From assembly GCF_011927955.1 (NCBI RefSeq), contig NZ_JAATJN010000001.1, positions 4,030,001-4,094,000 on the forward strand: a DNA stretch of 64,000 nucleotides, written 5' to 3'. Positions 45,733 through 54,575 of this stretch are shown here, piece after piece. How positions within the stretch are numbered: position 1 is the first letter of the stretch; the number at the start of each line of letters is the position of its first letter. The stretch is from Brevibacterium marinum. Lineage in GTDB: Bacteria > Actinomycetota > Actinomycetes > Actinomycetales > Brevibacteriaceae. Below the pieces are notes generated by a model. It was given only the letters and a program-made list of their open reading frames with translations, had not been told where the DNA came from and made no database searches. Position numbers and translations under genes: made by a program.

Positions 45733-46550
45733 CGGCGGGCCTCCGCTTCCGTTTCGGGTGTCGGGGAGTTCAGGAGTGTCGTCTTCGGTGGCCTCCGGCG
45801 CTGGGCCGCGGCCTCAACGAGGCCGGTGAACAGCCGCAGATCGTCCAGCGTCTCCTCCGGGTGCCACTGCACCGCGAGCATCGAACCGTCCGGGGTCTCG
45901 AACGCCTCGACACAGCCATCGTCGGAGCGTGCGCTCACAATCAGGCCCTCGCCGAGGACGTCGATGGCCTGATGATGGTGGCACTCGACCGTGGCTTCGG
46001 CTCCGATCAGACCGGATACGGTGGTCTCAGGAACGGTCGACACGGCCACCTCGGCGAATTCATCCTTCTTCTCCGCCTCGTGGGCACCGTAGCCGTCGAG
46101 GTCGGGCAGATGCTGGTGGAGCGTTCCGCCGTGGACGGTGTTGACGACCTGGGCGCCGCGGCAGATCGCGAATATCGGCACATTCGCGGTGCGGGCGTGA
46201 TGGTACAAGGTGGTCTCGAAAGAGTCGCGACGCGTGTTGGGAACCTGGGTCCGCGGGTGAGCCTGTGCATCGTAGAGCGCTGGGTCGACATCATCGCCGC
46301 CGGTGAGGATGATGCCGTCGAGTTCAGCCACCTCGGACAGGTTCCAGGGGTCCTCCGGGGGCAGGAGGACGGTGCGACCGCCGGCCCGGGTCACGGCGGT
46401 GACGTAAACGCTGGGCAGGAAGGCAGCGTCTCGGTCCCAGACTCCGAATTGGCCGCGACCGTAGTAGGTGGGCAGCCCGATGAGCGGGCGGCGGGTCGTT
46501 GGGCCAGGGGCTGCTCGTTCGAGGGAAGGCTCAGAGTCGCTCGAAACCAC
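45729..46550 (-). CDS. puuD: Gamma-glutamyl-gamma-aminobutyrate hydrolase family (PuuD-like)
   Basis: 273 residues, class I glutamine amidotransferase-like fold. The nucleophile is Cys130 in [11 protein letters not shown] and the second site is His230 with the following Glu pair (QWHPEE). It releases glutamate from gamma-glutamyl amides such as gamma-glutamyl-GABA. The GTG at 46550 has GGGAGG 6 nt upstream and overlaps the ligase 3' end by 20 bp; the frame is open further upstream but only antisense-like there. It is the second gene of the operon. Confidence 0.88.
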   Translation of the reverse strand: MVSSDSEPSLERAAPGPTTRRPLIGLPTYYGRGQFGVWDRDAAFLPSVYVTAVTRAGGRTVLLPPEDPWNLSEVAELDGIILTGGDDVDPALYDAQAHPRTQVPNTRRDSFETTLYHHARTANVPIFAICRGAQVVNTVHGGTLHQHLPDLDGYGAHEAEKKDEFAEVAVSTVPETTVSGLIGAEATVECHHHQAIDVLGEGLIVSARSDDGCVEAFETPDGSMLAVQWHPEETLDDLRLFTGLVEAAAQRRRPPKTTLLNSPTPETEAEARR

Positions 46551-47895
46551 GCCGGACCTCCCAATCGGTGACTGCGGCATCGAAGGCCGCCATCTCCACA
46601 CGGCCTGCGTGTGTGTAGTGATCGACGACCTCGTCGCCGAAGGCTCGGCGCGCGACGTCCGAAGTTTCAAAGGCGGCAACGGCATCGTGGAGACGGCGTG
46701 GGATTGTCGGCGCATGCTGTGTGTAAGCGTTGCCTGCGAGCGCCTCCGGCAGTTCGAGTTCGTTCTCGATTCCGTGGATACCGGAGGCGATGAGAGCGGC
46801 GGTCGCAAGATACGGGTTGGCGTCGGCTCCGGGAACGCGCTGTTCGAATCGCAGCCCGGGCCCGTGGCCGACGATGCGCACGGCACACGTCCGGTTGTCC
46901 CAGCCCCAGCCGACTGTCGTGGGAGCGAAGGAGCCGTCGGCAAAGCGTTTATAGGAGTTGATGTTCGGAGCGTAGAGGTAGGTGAAGTCGTGCTGGGTGG
47001 CGACGACCCCGGCGACGAAGCGCTTCATCGTCTCCGACATCTCGGTGCCGTGACCGGTGGGAAACACCGGCGTACCCGCGGCGTCGCTGATGCTCATGTG
47101 GATGTGGCAGGAGCTGCCTTCGCGGTCGTTGGGTTTGGCCATGAAGGTCACCGACTTACCCTCCTGGTCCGCGATCTCCTTCGCGCCGAGCTTGTAGACG
47201 ACGTGGTTGTCGCAGGTGGCGAGCATGTCCGTGTAGCGGAAGCCGACCTCGAGTTGACCGAGATTGCATTCGCCCTTCGCGCTTTCGGTGTAGAGGCCGG
47301 CGGCGTCCATCTCGTTACGCAGACGTCGCAGATAGCCCTCGACCTGCCCGGTGCCGAAGAGAGAGTAGTCGATATTGTATGTGCTGGCGGCTTCCAGATT
47401 GCGGTAGTCGCCTGCCATCGCTTCGCGGTAGCCGGTGTTGTAGAGGACGAATTCGAGTTCTGTGGCACCGATCGAGGAATATCCCAGTTCGTCGAGTCTT
47501 TCGAGCTGAGCCTTGAGAACCTGTCGCGGGGAGACGGTCAGTGGTGATCCGTCGAGGAAAGCGAGATCGCATTGGACCATCACCGTCGCGGGATGCCAAG
47601 GAATGCGACGCAGGGTCGAATAGTCGGGGACGAACATGAGGTCGCCGTAGCCATGTTCCCAGGAAGTGAGCTCGTAGCCGTCGACGGTATTCATCTCGAC
47701 GTCGGCGGCCATGAGGTAGTTGCAGCCCTCGGTGCCGCTGTCTTTGACCTCATCGAGGAAGAAGCGGCCCGTGATCCGTTTGCCCTGGAGCCTGCCCTGC
47801 ATGTCCGTCGCGGCGACGAGTACGGTGTCGACACGACCGGCGGCGATCTCTGCCTGCAGCTGTTCCAGGGTCAGGTCTGACGAAGTCACGCTCAT
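46531..47895 (-). CDS. Glutamine synthetase-like gamma-glutamyl-amine ligase (PuuA/GlnA3-like)
   Basis: 454 residues of the glutamine synthetase superfamily: ATELEFVLY and AKGECNLGQLEVGFRY metal and substrate strands, EGSSCHIHMSISD, NSYKRF, and RVPGADANPYLATAALIASG. It uses ATP to join glutamate to an amine such as putrescine, spermidine or ethanolamine. The adenylylation Tyr loop of housekeeping GlnA is absent. ATG 47895 has AGAGGAA upstream. It is the first gene of the operon, and the partners (hydrolase, aldehyde dehydrogenase) support polyamine use. Confidence 0.92.
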   Translation of the reverse strand: MSVTSSDLTLEQLQAEIAAGRVDTVLVAATDMQGRLQGKRITGRFFLDEVKDSGTEGCNYLMAADVEMNTVDGYELTSWEHGYGDLMFVPDYSTLRRIPWHPATVMVQCDLAFLDGSPLTVSPRQVLKAQLERLDELGYSSIGATELEFVLYNTGYREAMAGDYRNLEAASTYNIDYSLFGTGQVEGYLRRLRNEMDAAGLYTESAKGECNLGQLEVGFRYTDMLATCDNHVVYKLGAKEIADQEGKSVTFMAKPNDREGSSCHIHMSISDAAGTPVFPTGHGTEMSETMKRFVAGVVATQHDFTYLYAPNINSYKRFADGSFAPTTVGWGWDNRTCAVRIVGHGPGLRFEQRVPGADANPYLATAALIASGIHGIENELELPEALAGNAYTQHAPTIPRRLHDAVAAFETSDVARRAFGDEVVDHYTHAGRVEMAAFDAAVTDWEVRRGFERL

Positions 47896-48405
47896 GGTTC
47901 CTCTTCTCGGTAGCCCACTCGGGCGATGCGTTCGCATCGTTGCGACGGCCTGCATCCCTGCGGTGGTCACACATCGCTGTGCTGGCGGCTTGCGGCGGTT
48001 CAGGAATACTCTCATATTTAAGGTATGTCACCGAACCAATCACGCGCAATAGTTGGCGCAAAATCAGTGACGATACCGCTTTGAGGTCTGTGAAAATACG
48101 TATTGACAAACCATTTACGCGGTGAGAAGCTCAACAACAGAACAGAGCTGTGAACGACATTACGCACAATTTTCGTGCCTTCCGCACGCGTTCATGCACG
48201 CTTCGGTCTCGGTGTCTGCGCCCGACGAACGGCCTGGCTCCAACGATGCCGATCGGTCAGCGACGACCGATCCGGGACTGAGGACTGAACCGTTCTGGTT
48301 CGGCCCGGCGAGTCGATTCGGCCGACCCGCTGGATAGCCAGCCGGTCAACCGGCGGTCGGCCAGCCGGCCGCCAGTCAGCGGAAGCAATCAATTCGAGAA
48401 GAACG
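47896..48405. other. 510-bp divergent regulatory region of the gamma-glutamyl-amine locus
   Basis: No gene is seen. 47998-48175 is markedly AT-rich. It holds a 10-bp palindrome AATACGTATT (48095-48104) overlapping a consensus TTGACA (48103-48108) that faces the permease; no good -10 is obvious 17 bp on. For the ligase on the minus strand, TTGGTT and TATGAG boxes 17 bp apart lie near 48020-48045. The part next to the permease is GC-rich with hairpins, giving a long structured leader. Confidence 0.5.
48341..48354. other. Hairpin cluster in the permease leader
   Basis: GCCGGTCAACCGGC is a perfect 6-bp stem, followed directly by more CCAGCCGG/GGCCAGCC repeats up to 48372. It may fold in the leader mRNA; no known riboswitch is recognised. 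Confidence 0.4.
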
Positions 48406-50025
48406 GTGTTCTCCATGGACAATGAAGCCGCTCCACCCAATGACCCGGCGTCCAGCCCGACGCCGCACGAGGGCAAAGGCAGCGCAGACGCTGCGGCTCC
48501 GGCCCTCAGCGCTGACGAGGCCGGCCTTGCCGAACTCGGATACAAACAGGAACTCAAGCGCGGAATGTCGGGGTTCGGCAATTTCGCGGTCTCATTCTCC
48601 ATCATCTCCATCCTCGCCGGATGCATCACTTCCTACAGCATCGCGCTGGGTTCGGGCGGGCCCGCCGCGATCACGATCGGCTGGCCGCTGGTCGGCATCT
48701 TCGTCCTCTGTGTGGCGCTAGCCATGGCAGAAGTCTGTTCGAAGTACCCAACGGCGGGCGGCTTGTATTTCTGGGCCGGACGCCTGGCCAACCGCGACAA
48801 GCGGCATTGGGCCTGGTACGTCGGATGGTTCAACTTCCTCGGAGAGGTGGCCGTGACCGCAGCCATCGACTACGGTGCGGCAACGACCATGATGGCCTTC
48901 GCCGCCCTGACCTTCGGTGTGGTGCCCACAGCGCTGAACACGTTCTGCCTCTTCCTAGCGATCATCGTCGCCCACGGTCTGCTCAACACCTTCGGAGTCA
49001 GCCTCGTCAATCTGCTCTCCGGCGTCTCTGCCTGGTGGCACATCATCGGCGTGCTCATCATCGTCGGCGCACTGTGGATCATGCCCACCAAGCACCAGTC
49101 GTTCAGCTGGACCACGACAGCCTGGCACAACGAAACCGGGTTCACTTTCATGCCCTTCGTCTTCCTCATGGGCCTGCTCATGGCGCAATACACCTACACC
49201 GGCTATGACGCCTCGGCCCACGTTGCCGAGGAGACGAAGAACGCTTCGATCGCAGCGCCCAAGGGCATCGTCATGAGCGTGCTGATCTCGATCATCGGCG
49301 GCTGGATCCTGCTGTACTCGATCACCGCAGCCATTCAGGACGGTTCGGAGGCCGGGCTCACCGCACTCAACGCCACAGCGACCGGCCTGCCGCCGGCGCA
49401 GGTGTTCCTCGATGCCCTGAACAATCCTACGATGGCGAAGTTCCTGCTCTTCATCGTCTGCGGCGCCCAGTTCTTCTGCGGCATGGCATCGGTGACAGCG
49501 AACTCTCGGATGAGCTATGCATTCTCACGAGACGACGCGATCCCCGGCTCGAAGCACTGGAAGAAGGTCAATCCGCGCACCGGCACTCCCACAAACTCGA
49601 TCTGGCTGTGCATCGTGCTGTCGACCGTTCTGACAGTGCCTGCACTGTTCAACGAGACCGCATACCTGGCAGTGACGAGTGTGGCGGTGATCGGACTCTA
49701 CATCGCGTATGTCGCACCCGTGCTGCTACGCCGGCTCAAAGGCAATGCATTCACGCCCGGTCCGTGGAATCTGGGCCGCTGGAGCGCGCTCATCGGGTGG
49801 ATCGCGGTGATATGGGTGATCTTCATCTGCATCCTCTTCGTCCTGCCCCCGACCCTGCCGATTACGATCTCGACATTCAACTACTCCCCCATCGCCGTGT
49901 TCGCGGTGCTCATCATCAGCGTCGTGCTCTGGTATGCGCGCGGCAGGAAGCATTTCATGCAGCATCTCGACAAGGAGCAGCTGGCGACGGACGAGAAGAG
50001 GCTCCTCGACGAAATCGACGACTGA
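48406..50025 (+). CDS. APC superfamily amine/amino acid permease
   Basis: 539 residues. A hydrophilic N-terminal tail (about 45 residues) is followed by 12 membrane helices. It contains FAVSFSIISILAGCITSY, TYTGYDASAHVAEETKNAS (the APC signature loop) and a charged C-terminal tail. It is like GABA/choline/polyamine permeases. Divergent from the ligase operon, it is the likely uptake system for the amine. GTG 48406 has AGAAG about 5 nt upstream; ATG 48415 is an alternative. Confidence 0.9.
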   Translation: MFSMDNEAAPPNDPASSPTPHEGKGSADAAAPALSADEAGLAELGYKQELKRGMSGFGNFAVSFSIISILAGCITSYSIALGSGGPAAITIGWPLVGIFVLCVALAMAEVCSKYPTAGGLYFWAGRLANRDKRHWAWYVGWFNFLGEVAVTAAIDYGAATTMMAFAALTFGVVPTALNTFCLFLAIIVAHGLLNTFGVSLVNLLSGVSAWWHIIGVLIIVGALWIMPTKHQSFSWTTTAWHNETGFTFMPFVFLMGLLMAQYTYTGYDASAHVAEETKNASIAAPKGIVMSVLISIIGGWILLYSITAAIQDGSEAGLTALNATATGLPPAQVFLDALNNPTMAKFLLFIVCGAQFFCGMASVTANSRMSYAFSRDDAIPGSKHWKKVNPRTGTPTNSIWLCIVLSTVLTVPALFNETAYLAVTSVAVIGLYIAYVAPVLLRRLKGNAFTPGPWNLGRWSALIGWIAVIWVIFICILFVLPPTLPITISTFNYSPIAVFAVLIISVVLWYARGRKHFMQHLDKEQLATDEKRLLDEIDD

Positions 50026-50126
50026 GCATTTGAGCCTCGCCGGAACTCACCGGGAGTGACAGGCAATCAGACGGAACGGCAACCCTGCAGGGTCTGAGCA
50101 ACCTCCCGCGCAGTGCACACAAAGTC

Positions 50127-50186
50127 AGCAACCCTCCGGTCACCGAGCAACCTGCAGAGGGGTTGCTCAGCGCCCGAAGGGTTGCT
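50127..50186. repeat. 60-bp dyad element, copy B
   Basis: The same geometry as 42513: outer AGCAACCCT/AGGGTTGCT, inner AGCAACC/GGTTGCT, 8-bp loop, total 60 bp. The right arm matches copy A nearly base for base; the left arm middle has diverged. It lies between the convergent permease and catalase ends. A partial AGCAACC stretch also precedes it at 50097-50103. Confidence 0.85.
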
Positions 50187-50267
50187 GAGGTGTCAGGCGG
50201 AGCCATGCGGCGCGGACATCAGCGTGGTGGCGATACTCTCGCGGCGCGGATCACTGCGCCAAACGGC

Positions 50268-51755
50268 TCACGCGGTCTCGGACTTGTACTTGTCCTCGAT
50301 TGCGCGACCGACCTCTTCATCGATGTTGCGCCAGTACTGGAAGACGTTGGAGAGCACTGGCTCTTCGACGCCGTCCTTCAGCGCTCCGACGACGGTCTCG
50401 ATGAGGCCCTGACGCTCCTCTTCGGAGTAGACTTCGCGGACCAGAGTGTGGGCCTGACCGAAGTCGTCGTCCTCTGCGTGCAGAGTGGCGGCGCTGCGGA
50501 CAAGCTCGCCGTCGGATTCCCACCGAGCTTCGACCTGCGCCTCCTCGGCCTGGTACGGGCGACCGTAGGAGTTCGGGGCATAGTTCGGAGCATCACCCGA
50601 GTGGTGGTACTCCATCTGGCCTTCCTTGTCATAGGAGTTCGTCTTCGTGACGGGCGCGTTGACCGGCAGCTGGTTGAAGTTCGTGCCGATGCGGTTGCGC
50701 TGTGCATCCGGGTACGAGAAGACGCGGCCCATCAGCATCTTGTCCGGCGAGATTCCGGTGCCCGGCACAGTGTTCGAGGGACTGAATGCGGCCTGCTCGA
50801 TCTGTGCGAAGTGGTTCGACGGGTTCTCGTTGAGGGTGAACTTGCCGATCTCCATGAGCGGGTAGTCCTTCTTCGACCATGTCTTGGTCAGATCGAAGGG
50901 ATTGAAGCGGTATGTCTTGGCTTCTTCGTAGGGCATGATCTGGACGCTGACGGTCCACGACGGATAGTCGCCGCGCTCGATCGCGTCGAAGAGATCACGA
51001 CGGTGCATGTCGGCGTCTTCACCAGCCATCTGGCCAGCTTCCTCATTCGTCATGTTCTCCACACCCTGGTCGGTGTGGAAATGGTACTGGACCCAGAACC
51101 GCTCGCCCTCGGCATTGGCCCACATGTAGGTGTGCGAGGAGTAGCCGTTCATGTTCCGCCAGCTCTTGGGCAGACCGCGGGGTCCCATGAGGTAGGAGAC
51201 CTGGTGCGCCGATTCGGGGGACAGCGACCAGAAATCCCACTGCATGTTGTTGCTGCGCAGCCCCGAGTCAGGTGTGCGCTTCTGCGAGTGGATGAAGTCG
51301 GGGAACTTCATGGGGTCGCGGACGAAGAAGATCGGGGTGTTGTTGCCCACCATGTCGAAGTTGCCGTCTTCGGTGTAGAACTTCAGGGCGAATCCGCGCA
51401 CGTCGCGCCAGGAGTCCGGCGATCCCAACTCACCGGCGACGGTGGAGAACCGTGCGAGCATCGGGGTCTTTGTGCCCTTCTGCAGGAACTTCGCCCGCGT
51501 GTAGGCGGACACATCTGCAGTGATCTCGAGTTCGCCGAAGGCTCCCGAGCCCTTGGCGTGAGGGCTGCGCTCAGGTACGCGTTCGCGGTCGAAGCGAGCC
51601 AGCTTCTCGACGAGCTCAACGTCATGGAGGAGGAGCGGTCCGTCTGGGCTGACACTCAGGGAATGCGCGTCGGACTCGCGCGGCTTACCGGATTCGGTCG
51701 TCGAGGGCTTCGAACCATCGAAACCGGGGTGTTCTTGATCAGCGTGTTTGGTCAT
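50268..51755 (-). CDS. katA: Monofunctional heme catalase
   Basis: 495 residues of the small-subunit clade. The active-site His66 lies in [10 protein letters not shown], the Asn is in [12 protein letters not shown], and the heme-binding Tyr is in [14 protein letters not shown]. It destroys hydrogen peroxide in the cytosol, which would suit a cell with a copper amine oxidase. The N-terminal stretch before the domain is polar ([17 protein letters not shown]). GAAGGAG lies 7 nt before ATG 51755. The typical VVHAKG reads SPHAKG. Confidence 0.94.
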   Translation of the reverse strand: MTKHADQEHPGFDGSKPSTTESGKPRESDAHSLSVSPDGPLLLHDVELVEKLARFDRERVPERSPHAKGSGAFGELEITADVSAYTRAKFLQKGTKTPMLARFSTVAGELGSPDSWRDVRGFALKFYTEDGNFDMVGNNTPIFFVRDPMKFPDFIHSQKRTPDSGLRSNNMQWDFWSLSPESAHQVSYLMGPRGLPKSWRNMNGYSSHTYMWANAEGERFWVQYHFHTDQGVENMTNEEAGQMAGEDADMHRRDLFDAIERGDYPSWTVSVQIMPYEEAKTYRFNPFDLTKTWSKKDYPLMEIGKFTLNENPSNHFAQIEQAAFSPSNTVPGTGISPDKMLMGRVFSYPDAQRNRIGTNFNQLPVNAPVTKTNSYDKEGQMEYHHSGDAPNYAPNSYGRPYQAEEAQVEARWESDGELVRSAATLHAEDDDFGQAHTLVREVYSEEERQGLIETVVGALKDGVEEPVLSNVFQYWRNIDEEVGRAIEDKYKSETA

Positions 51756-51811
51756 TGCTTCTCCTTCAACCGATTGAGCGACAGGGTGCAATCATCCCGT
51801 CCGCTTCACTC

Positions 51812-51817
51812 ATCATA
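51812..51817 (-). promoter_or_regulatory. Possible -10 box of the catalase gene
   Basis: TATGAT on the minus strand in a short AT-rich patch about 57 nt before the ATG. No convincing -35 is seen. The rest of 51756-51981 shows nothing else recognisable. Confidence 0.4.
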
Positions 51818-51981
51818 TGACGAACATCAATCGTCGGTGTGCGGTGAAGCGGAAGCCAGATCACATCCACCCTGATATCGAGTTCCTGGCAGCGGGCAGA
51901 AGACTGTCGCAGCCACTTTTCACGCTAGCCAGGTTCCGCATTCGGTACAACCAAGGCCACCCTCCCCAGTATTCCCGGCCC

Positions 51982-53238
51982 TCACCCTTCGGCTGTTGCG
52001 TCGCTTCCACTGCCTGCCGAGATCGAGCCTGAGCCGCCTCCCGCACCCGAGTCTGCGCTGGAACTGCCGGAGTCGGAGCTTCCCACACCGTCCTGCGAGC
52101 CGGAACTCAAGCTGCCGCCCGAGGAAGCTGCTCCCCCGCCGGAGGTATCCGCTGCGGAACTGCTGGAGCCGCTCGAACCGCTGCCGGCTCCCGCGGTGTC
52201 GTCGCTGGTGGCTGCGGATGAACTGGAATCAGCACCCTGGTCGGTCCCCGTCTGATCGGCGGACGAGGAGGTGGTGGAGCTGCCTTCGTTCGCCGAGGTG
52301 GACTGGGCTTCGCTCGTCGTCGAGTCCTCGTTTCCGCTTCCCTGGTTCGGGTTCTGCACAGGATGCGGATCCGCCCCGGAGGAACCAGGATCGGCGGTGG
52401 AGCCGCCGTCCTGGGACGTTCCGGAGTCGTGACCGGCTCCAGATTGTCCAGACACGGATCGTGAGATCTGTGAGGTCCCGGGCGAGATGTCGGCATCGGT
52501 GAGTGATTCGGCCATCACCACGGCACCCAGCACCACGGCACCCAGTCCGATTCCGAATGTCGCCACCCCGATGGTCACCGGGTAGAGCACTCGTTTGCGA
52601 CGCAGCTTCTGCCACCACGACTTCGGTTCGTCGCCGACTGTTGTCGCCTGACCGTCAGCTGAGGCATCAGCGGATTTGTCGCTGAGGCTTCCGAAGGTGC
52701 TCTCAGTCTGGCCGGCAGCGACAACGGCTGATCGCTGTGTCTTGGCAGCGAACGACTTCGCCCTGACGGCCGGAGCGAGCTTCGTGCCGACTTCCCTGAT
52801 CTTCTCCTTTCCCTTGTCGAGGCTGCTGGTATAGAGCGTCACCGCGAGTCCGGTGATGATGCTCGCGACCCCTGCACCGACGACCGTCCCGGCGACACCC
52901 AGTTGTCCGCCGATCACCGACGAGGTGGCTGCGGCTGCAGCACCGGCGAGAAGCTGAGTCGCGGAAACCCTGCTGTCGCTCTTCTCCTTCTTCTCGGCTT
53001 TGCCCTTCTTGTCGATGTCCTGCAGAGTCGTCTCCGGCGGCGCCTCAGACTCAGCGAACGTCCCCGGTTCAGCGAGCACCTCCGGCTCGGGCTCGGTGTC
53101 GCGGCGTATGGGGTTCGGCGGCATGACCGGCGCGGTCACGTGGTGCGTCGTCGTTGACGCGGATGCGAGTTCCTCGGTGATCATCGGAATGGTCTGAGAC
53201 GGGTTCTCTGCTTCTGTTTCATACTGCTTCGACGCCAA
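51982..53238 (-). CDS. Membrane protein with Ser/Gly-rich extracytoplasmic tail, unknown function
   Basis: 418 residues. There are three parts: an acidic/charged cytosolic N-terminus (1-90), a hydrophobic glycine-zipper segment (about 95-135, SSVIGGQLGVAGTVVGAGVASIITGLAV), and a second membrane helix (about 222-245, preceded by basic KLRRKRVLYP). A tail of about 170 residues made almost only of Ser, Gly, Ala, Thr and Asp ends the protein. The tail is probably outside the cell. A TTG start at 53238 with GGAGG 4 nt upstream is used. No homologous family is recognised; a cell-envelope or stress role is possible. Confidence 0.75.
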   Translation of the reverse strand: MASKQYETEAENPSQTIPMITEELASASTTTHHVTAPVMPPNPIRRDTEPEPEVLAEPGTFAESEAPPETTLQDIDKKGKAEKKEKSDSRVSATQLLAGAAAAATSSVIGGQLGVAGTVVGAGVASIITGLAVTLYTSSLDKGKEKIREVGTKLAPAVRAKSFAAKTQRSAVVAAGQTESTFGSLSDKSADASADGQATTVGDEPKSWWQKLRRKRVLYPVTIGVATFGIGLGAVVLGAVVMAESLTDADISPGTSQISRSVSGQSGAGHDSGTSQDGGSTADPGSSGADPHPVQNPNQGSGNEDSTTSEAQSTSANEGSSTTSSSADQTGTDQGADSSSSAATSDDTAGAGSGSSGSSSSAADTSGGGAASSGGSLSSGSQDGVGSSDSGSSSADSGAGGGSGSISAGSGSDATAEG

Positions 53239-53448
53239 TGTTCCTCCAGAGACTATGACTGGAATCAGTATCGAGCTCGCAGGTGCGGGTATCCTGACAC
53301 GGCCCCTCGCAGCCTGAGATACAGCTGGGAGCAGATTCCGCGAACGTGGCCCCCTACCTGGGATAACGCCAAATTGTGTGACCTGGGATACAGTCGACTG
53401 ACACCATTTTGGCAGGAAAGGCGACCGCGGCCCTTCAGCCCCTGGGGG

Positions 53449-53985
53449 TCAGTGCAGAATGGCTGCGTCGAAGCGATACGGGAACTCGTCATCGTCGTCG
53501 AGGCGAAGCAACTGAAAGCGGGGTCGGTCGGGGACAGCATTCAGAGTGATCGCGAACTGCCCGGAACCGGCGAACCTCGTCGACATCTCCAGCGCACGCT
53601 GCTCGGACTCGGATCCGCTGCTGTCTTCGACCATGCGATTGCTGTCTTCGACCATGAGGTTGAGCGCGAAGCACGGGGCGCCCAACTCGACGAGCGAGAC
53701 TGTCTGCTCCCCGCGAAATGTCTTGGGTTCGGCCGATGTCACCGGGTGCACTTCTCCGTCGATCTCAAGTGCCACCTCGGCGCCGATGGGAAGGAACGTG
53801 CGCGCCAAGCCCGGCAGCGGGGAGAACACGGCAGGGCGATCCAAGCGCGCAATGCTCAGCCGCCACCGTCGAAGGGACGGTGTCAGGGTCTGGGAGTCGG
53901 TGAGAGAGACGAGCTCGGTCGTCTCACCGGCACCGTTGGCCCACGGTACCGGTTCGAGCTCGTCGAATGAGGTGATCACACGCAT
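53449..53985 (-). CDS. HutD family protein
   Basis: 178 residues with the cupin-like HutD/Ves pattern: an N-terminal PVPWANGAGETTEL, then WRLSIARLDRPAVFSPLPGLARTFLPI. HutD proteins accompany histidine utilisation, but no hut genes are nearby. ATG 53985 is supported by a leaderless promoter. An internal 7-residue duplication (MVEDSNR then MVEDSS) comes from a 21-bp tandem repeat. Confidence 0.85.
   Translation of the reverse strand: MRVITSFDELEPVPWANGAGETTELVSLTDSQTLTPSLRRWRLSIARLDRPAVFSPLPGLARTFLPIGAEVALEIDGEVHPVTSAEPKTFRGEQTVSLVELGAPCFALNLMVEDSNRMVEDSSGSESEQRALEMSTRFAGSGQFAITLNAVPDRPRFQLLRLDDDDEFPYRFDAAILH
53620..53661. repeat. 21-bp tandem duplication inside the HutD-type gene
   Basis: Two adjacent copies (53620-53640, 53641-53661) that add seven residues in frame. 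They probably extend a surface loop. Confidence 0.8.
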
Positions 53986-53991
53986 GAGATC

Positions 53992-53997
53992 ACCGTA
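53992..53997 (-). promoter_or_regulatory. -10 box of a leaderless promoter for the HutD-type gene
   Basis: TACGGT on the minus strand, then 6 nt, then the ATG at 53985. Confidence 0.5.
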
Positions 53998-54042
53998 CCG
54001 TTGACGCATCACCGGCCAAGAGCGGCAGTACCGGTCAGAACG

Positions 54043-54405
54043 TCAATTCAAGACGAGGCAGAATGGGTGACCGACGGGGTCGAGGAAGACGCGGAAGGTC
54101 TCTCCCGGCTGCTCCGCCGCCTTCCCCGCACCGAGCTCGGTCACGGCCGCCTCAGCGGCGTCGAGGTCATCGACGATGACGTCGAGGTGCATCTGCTGCG
54201 GGTGGGTCTGACTGGGCCAGCCGGGTGCGCGGTAATCCTCGACCTGCTGGAAGCAGATCGGCGGCCAGGAATCGGATGTGATCTCCGCCCAGGTGCCGTC
54301 GTCATCGACCCTGAGCTGCCAGTCGAGGAGTTCGCCGTAGAACTCAGCGAGCTCGCGTGCGTCAGGGGCGTCGAGAACGACGACGGGCTGCTTTGCGATA
54401 GCCAT
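54043..54405 (-). CDS. VOC (glyoxalase-like) family protein
   Basis: 120 residues, one vicinal-oxygen-chelate domain with two beta-alpha-beta-beta-beta halves: PVVVLDAPDARELAEFYGELLDWQL and QMHLDVIVDDLDAAEAAVTELGAGK, ending FRVFLDPVGHPFCLVLN. It may be a dioxygenase, isomerase or resistance protein; the substrate is unknown. It stands alone. Confidence 0.87.
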   Translation of the reverse strand: MAIAKQPVVVLDAPDARELAEFYGELLDWQLRVDDDGTWAEITSDSWPPICFQQVEDYRAPGWPSQTHPQQMHLDVIVDDLDAAEAAVTELGAGKAAEQPGETFRVFLDPVGHPFCLVLN

Positions 54406-54411
54406 GCTGAG

Positions 54412-54417
54412 AGTCTA
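54412..54417 (-). promoter_or_regulatory. -10 box of a leaderless promoter for the VOC gene
   Basis: TAGACT on the minus strand, then 6 nt, then the ATG at 54405. Confidence 0.5.
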
Positions 54418-54575
54418 CGCCGAGGGGGTGACACATGACAGGGCGCTGCTGGTGCCGGCTCTCATGACCCAAGCCGGGAGAGCCCCGATGCGGAGACGGC
54501 CTTCTGCCCTAGAATTGTTGAGCAGTTCCGGTGTGTGAGGCTTCCTCACCGCCGATCGACGATATGAGGACCATG

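Noticed and set aside
47896..48405. A small gene in the 510-bp gap (short open frames such as 48122-48337).
   Set aside because: The frames are short, without a ribosome site, and cover an AT-rich promoter and hairpin region with no protein-like composition.
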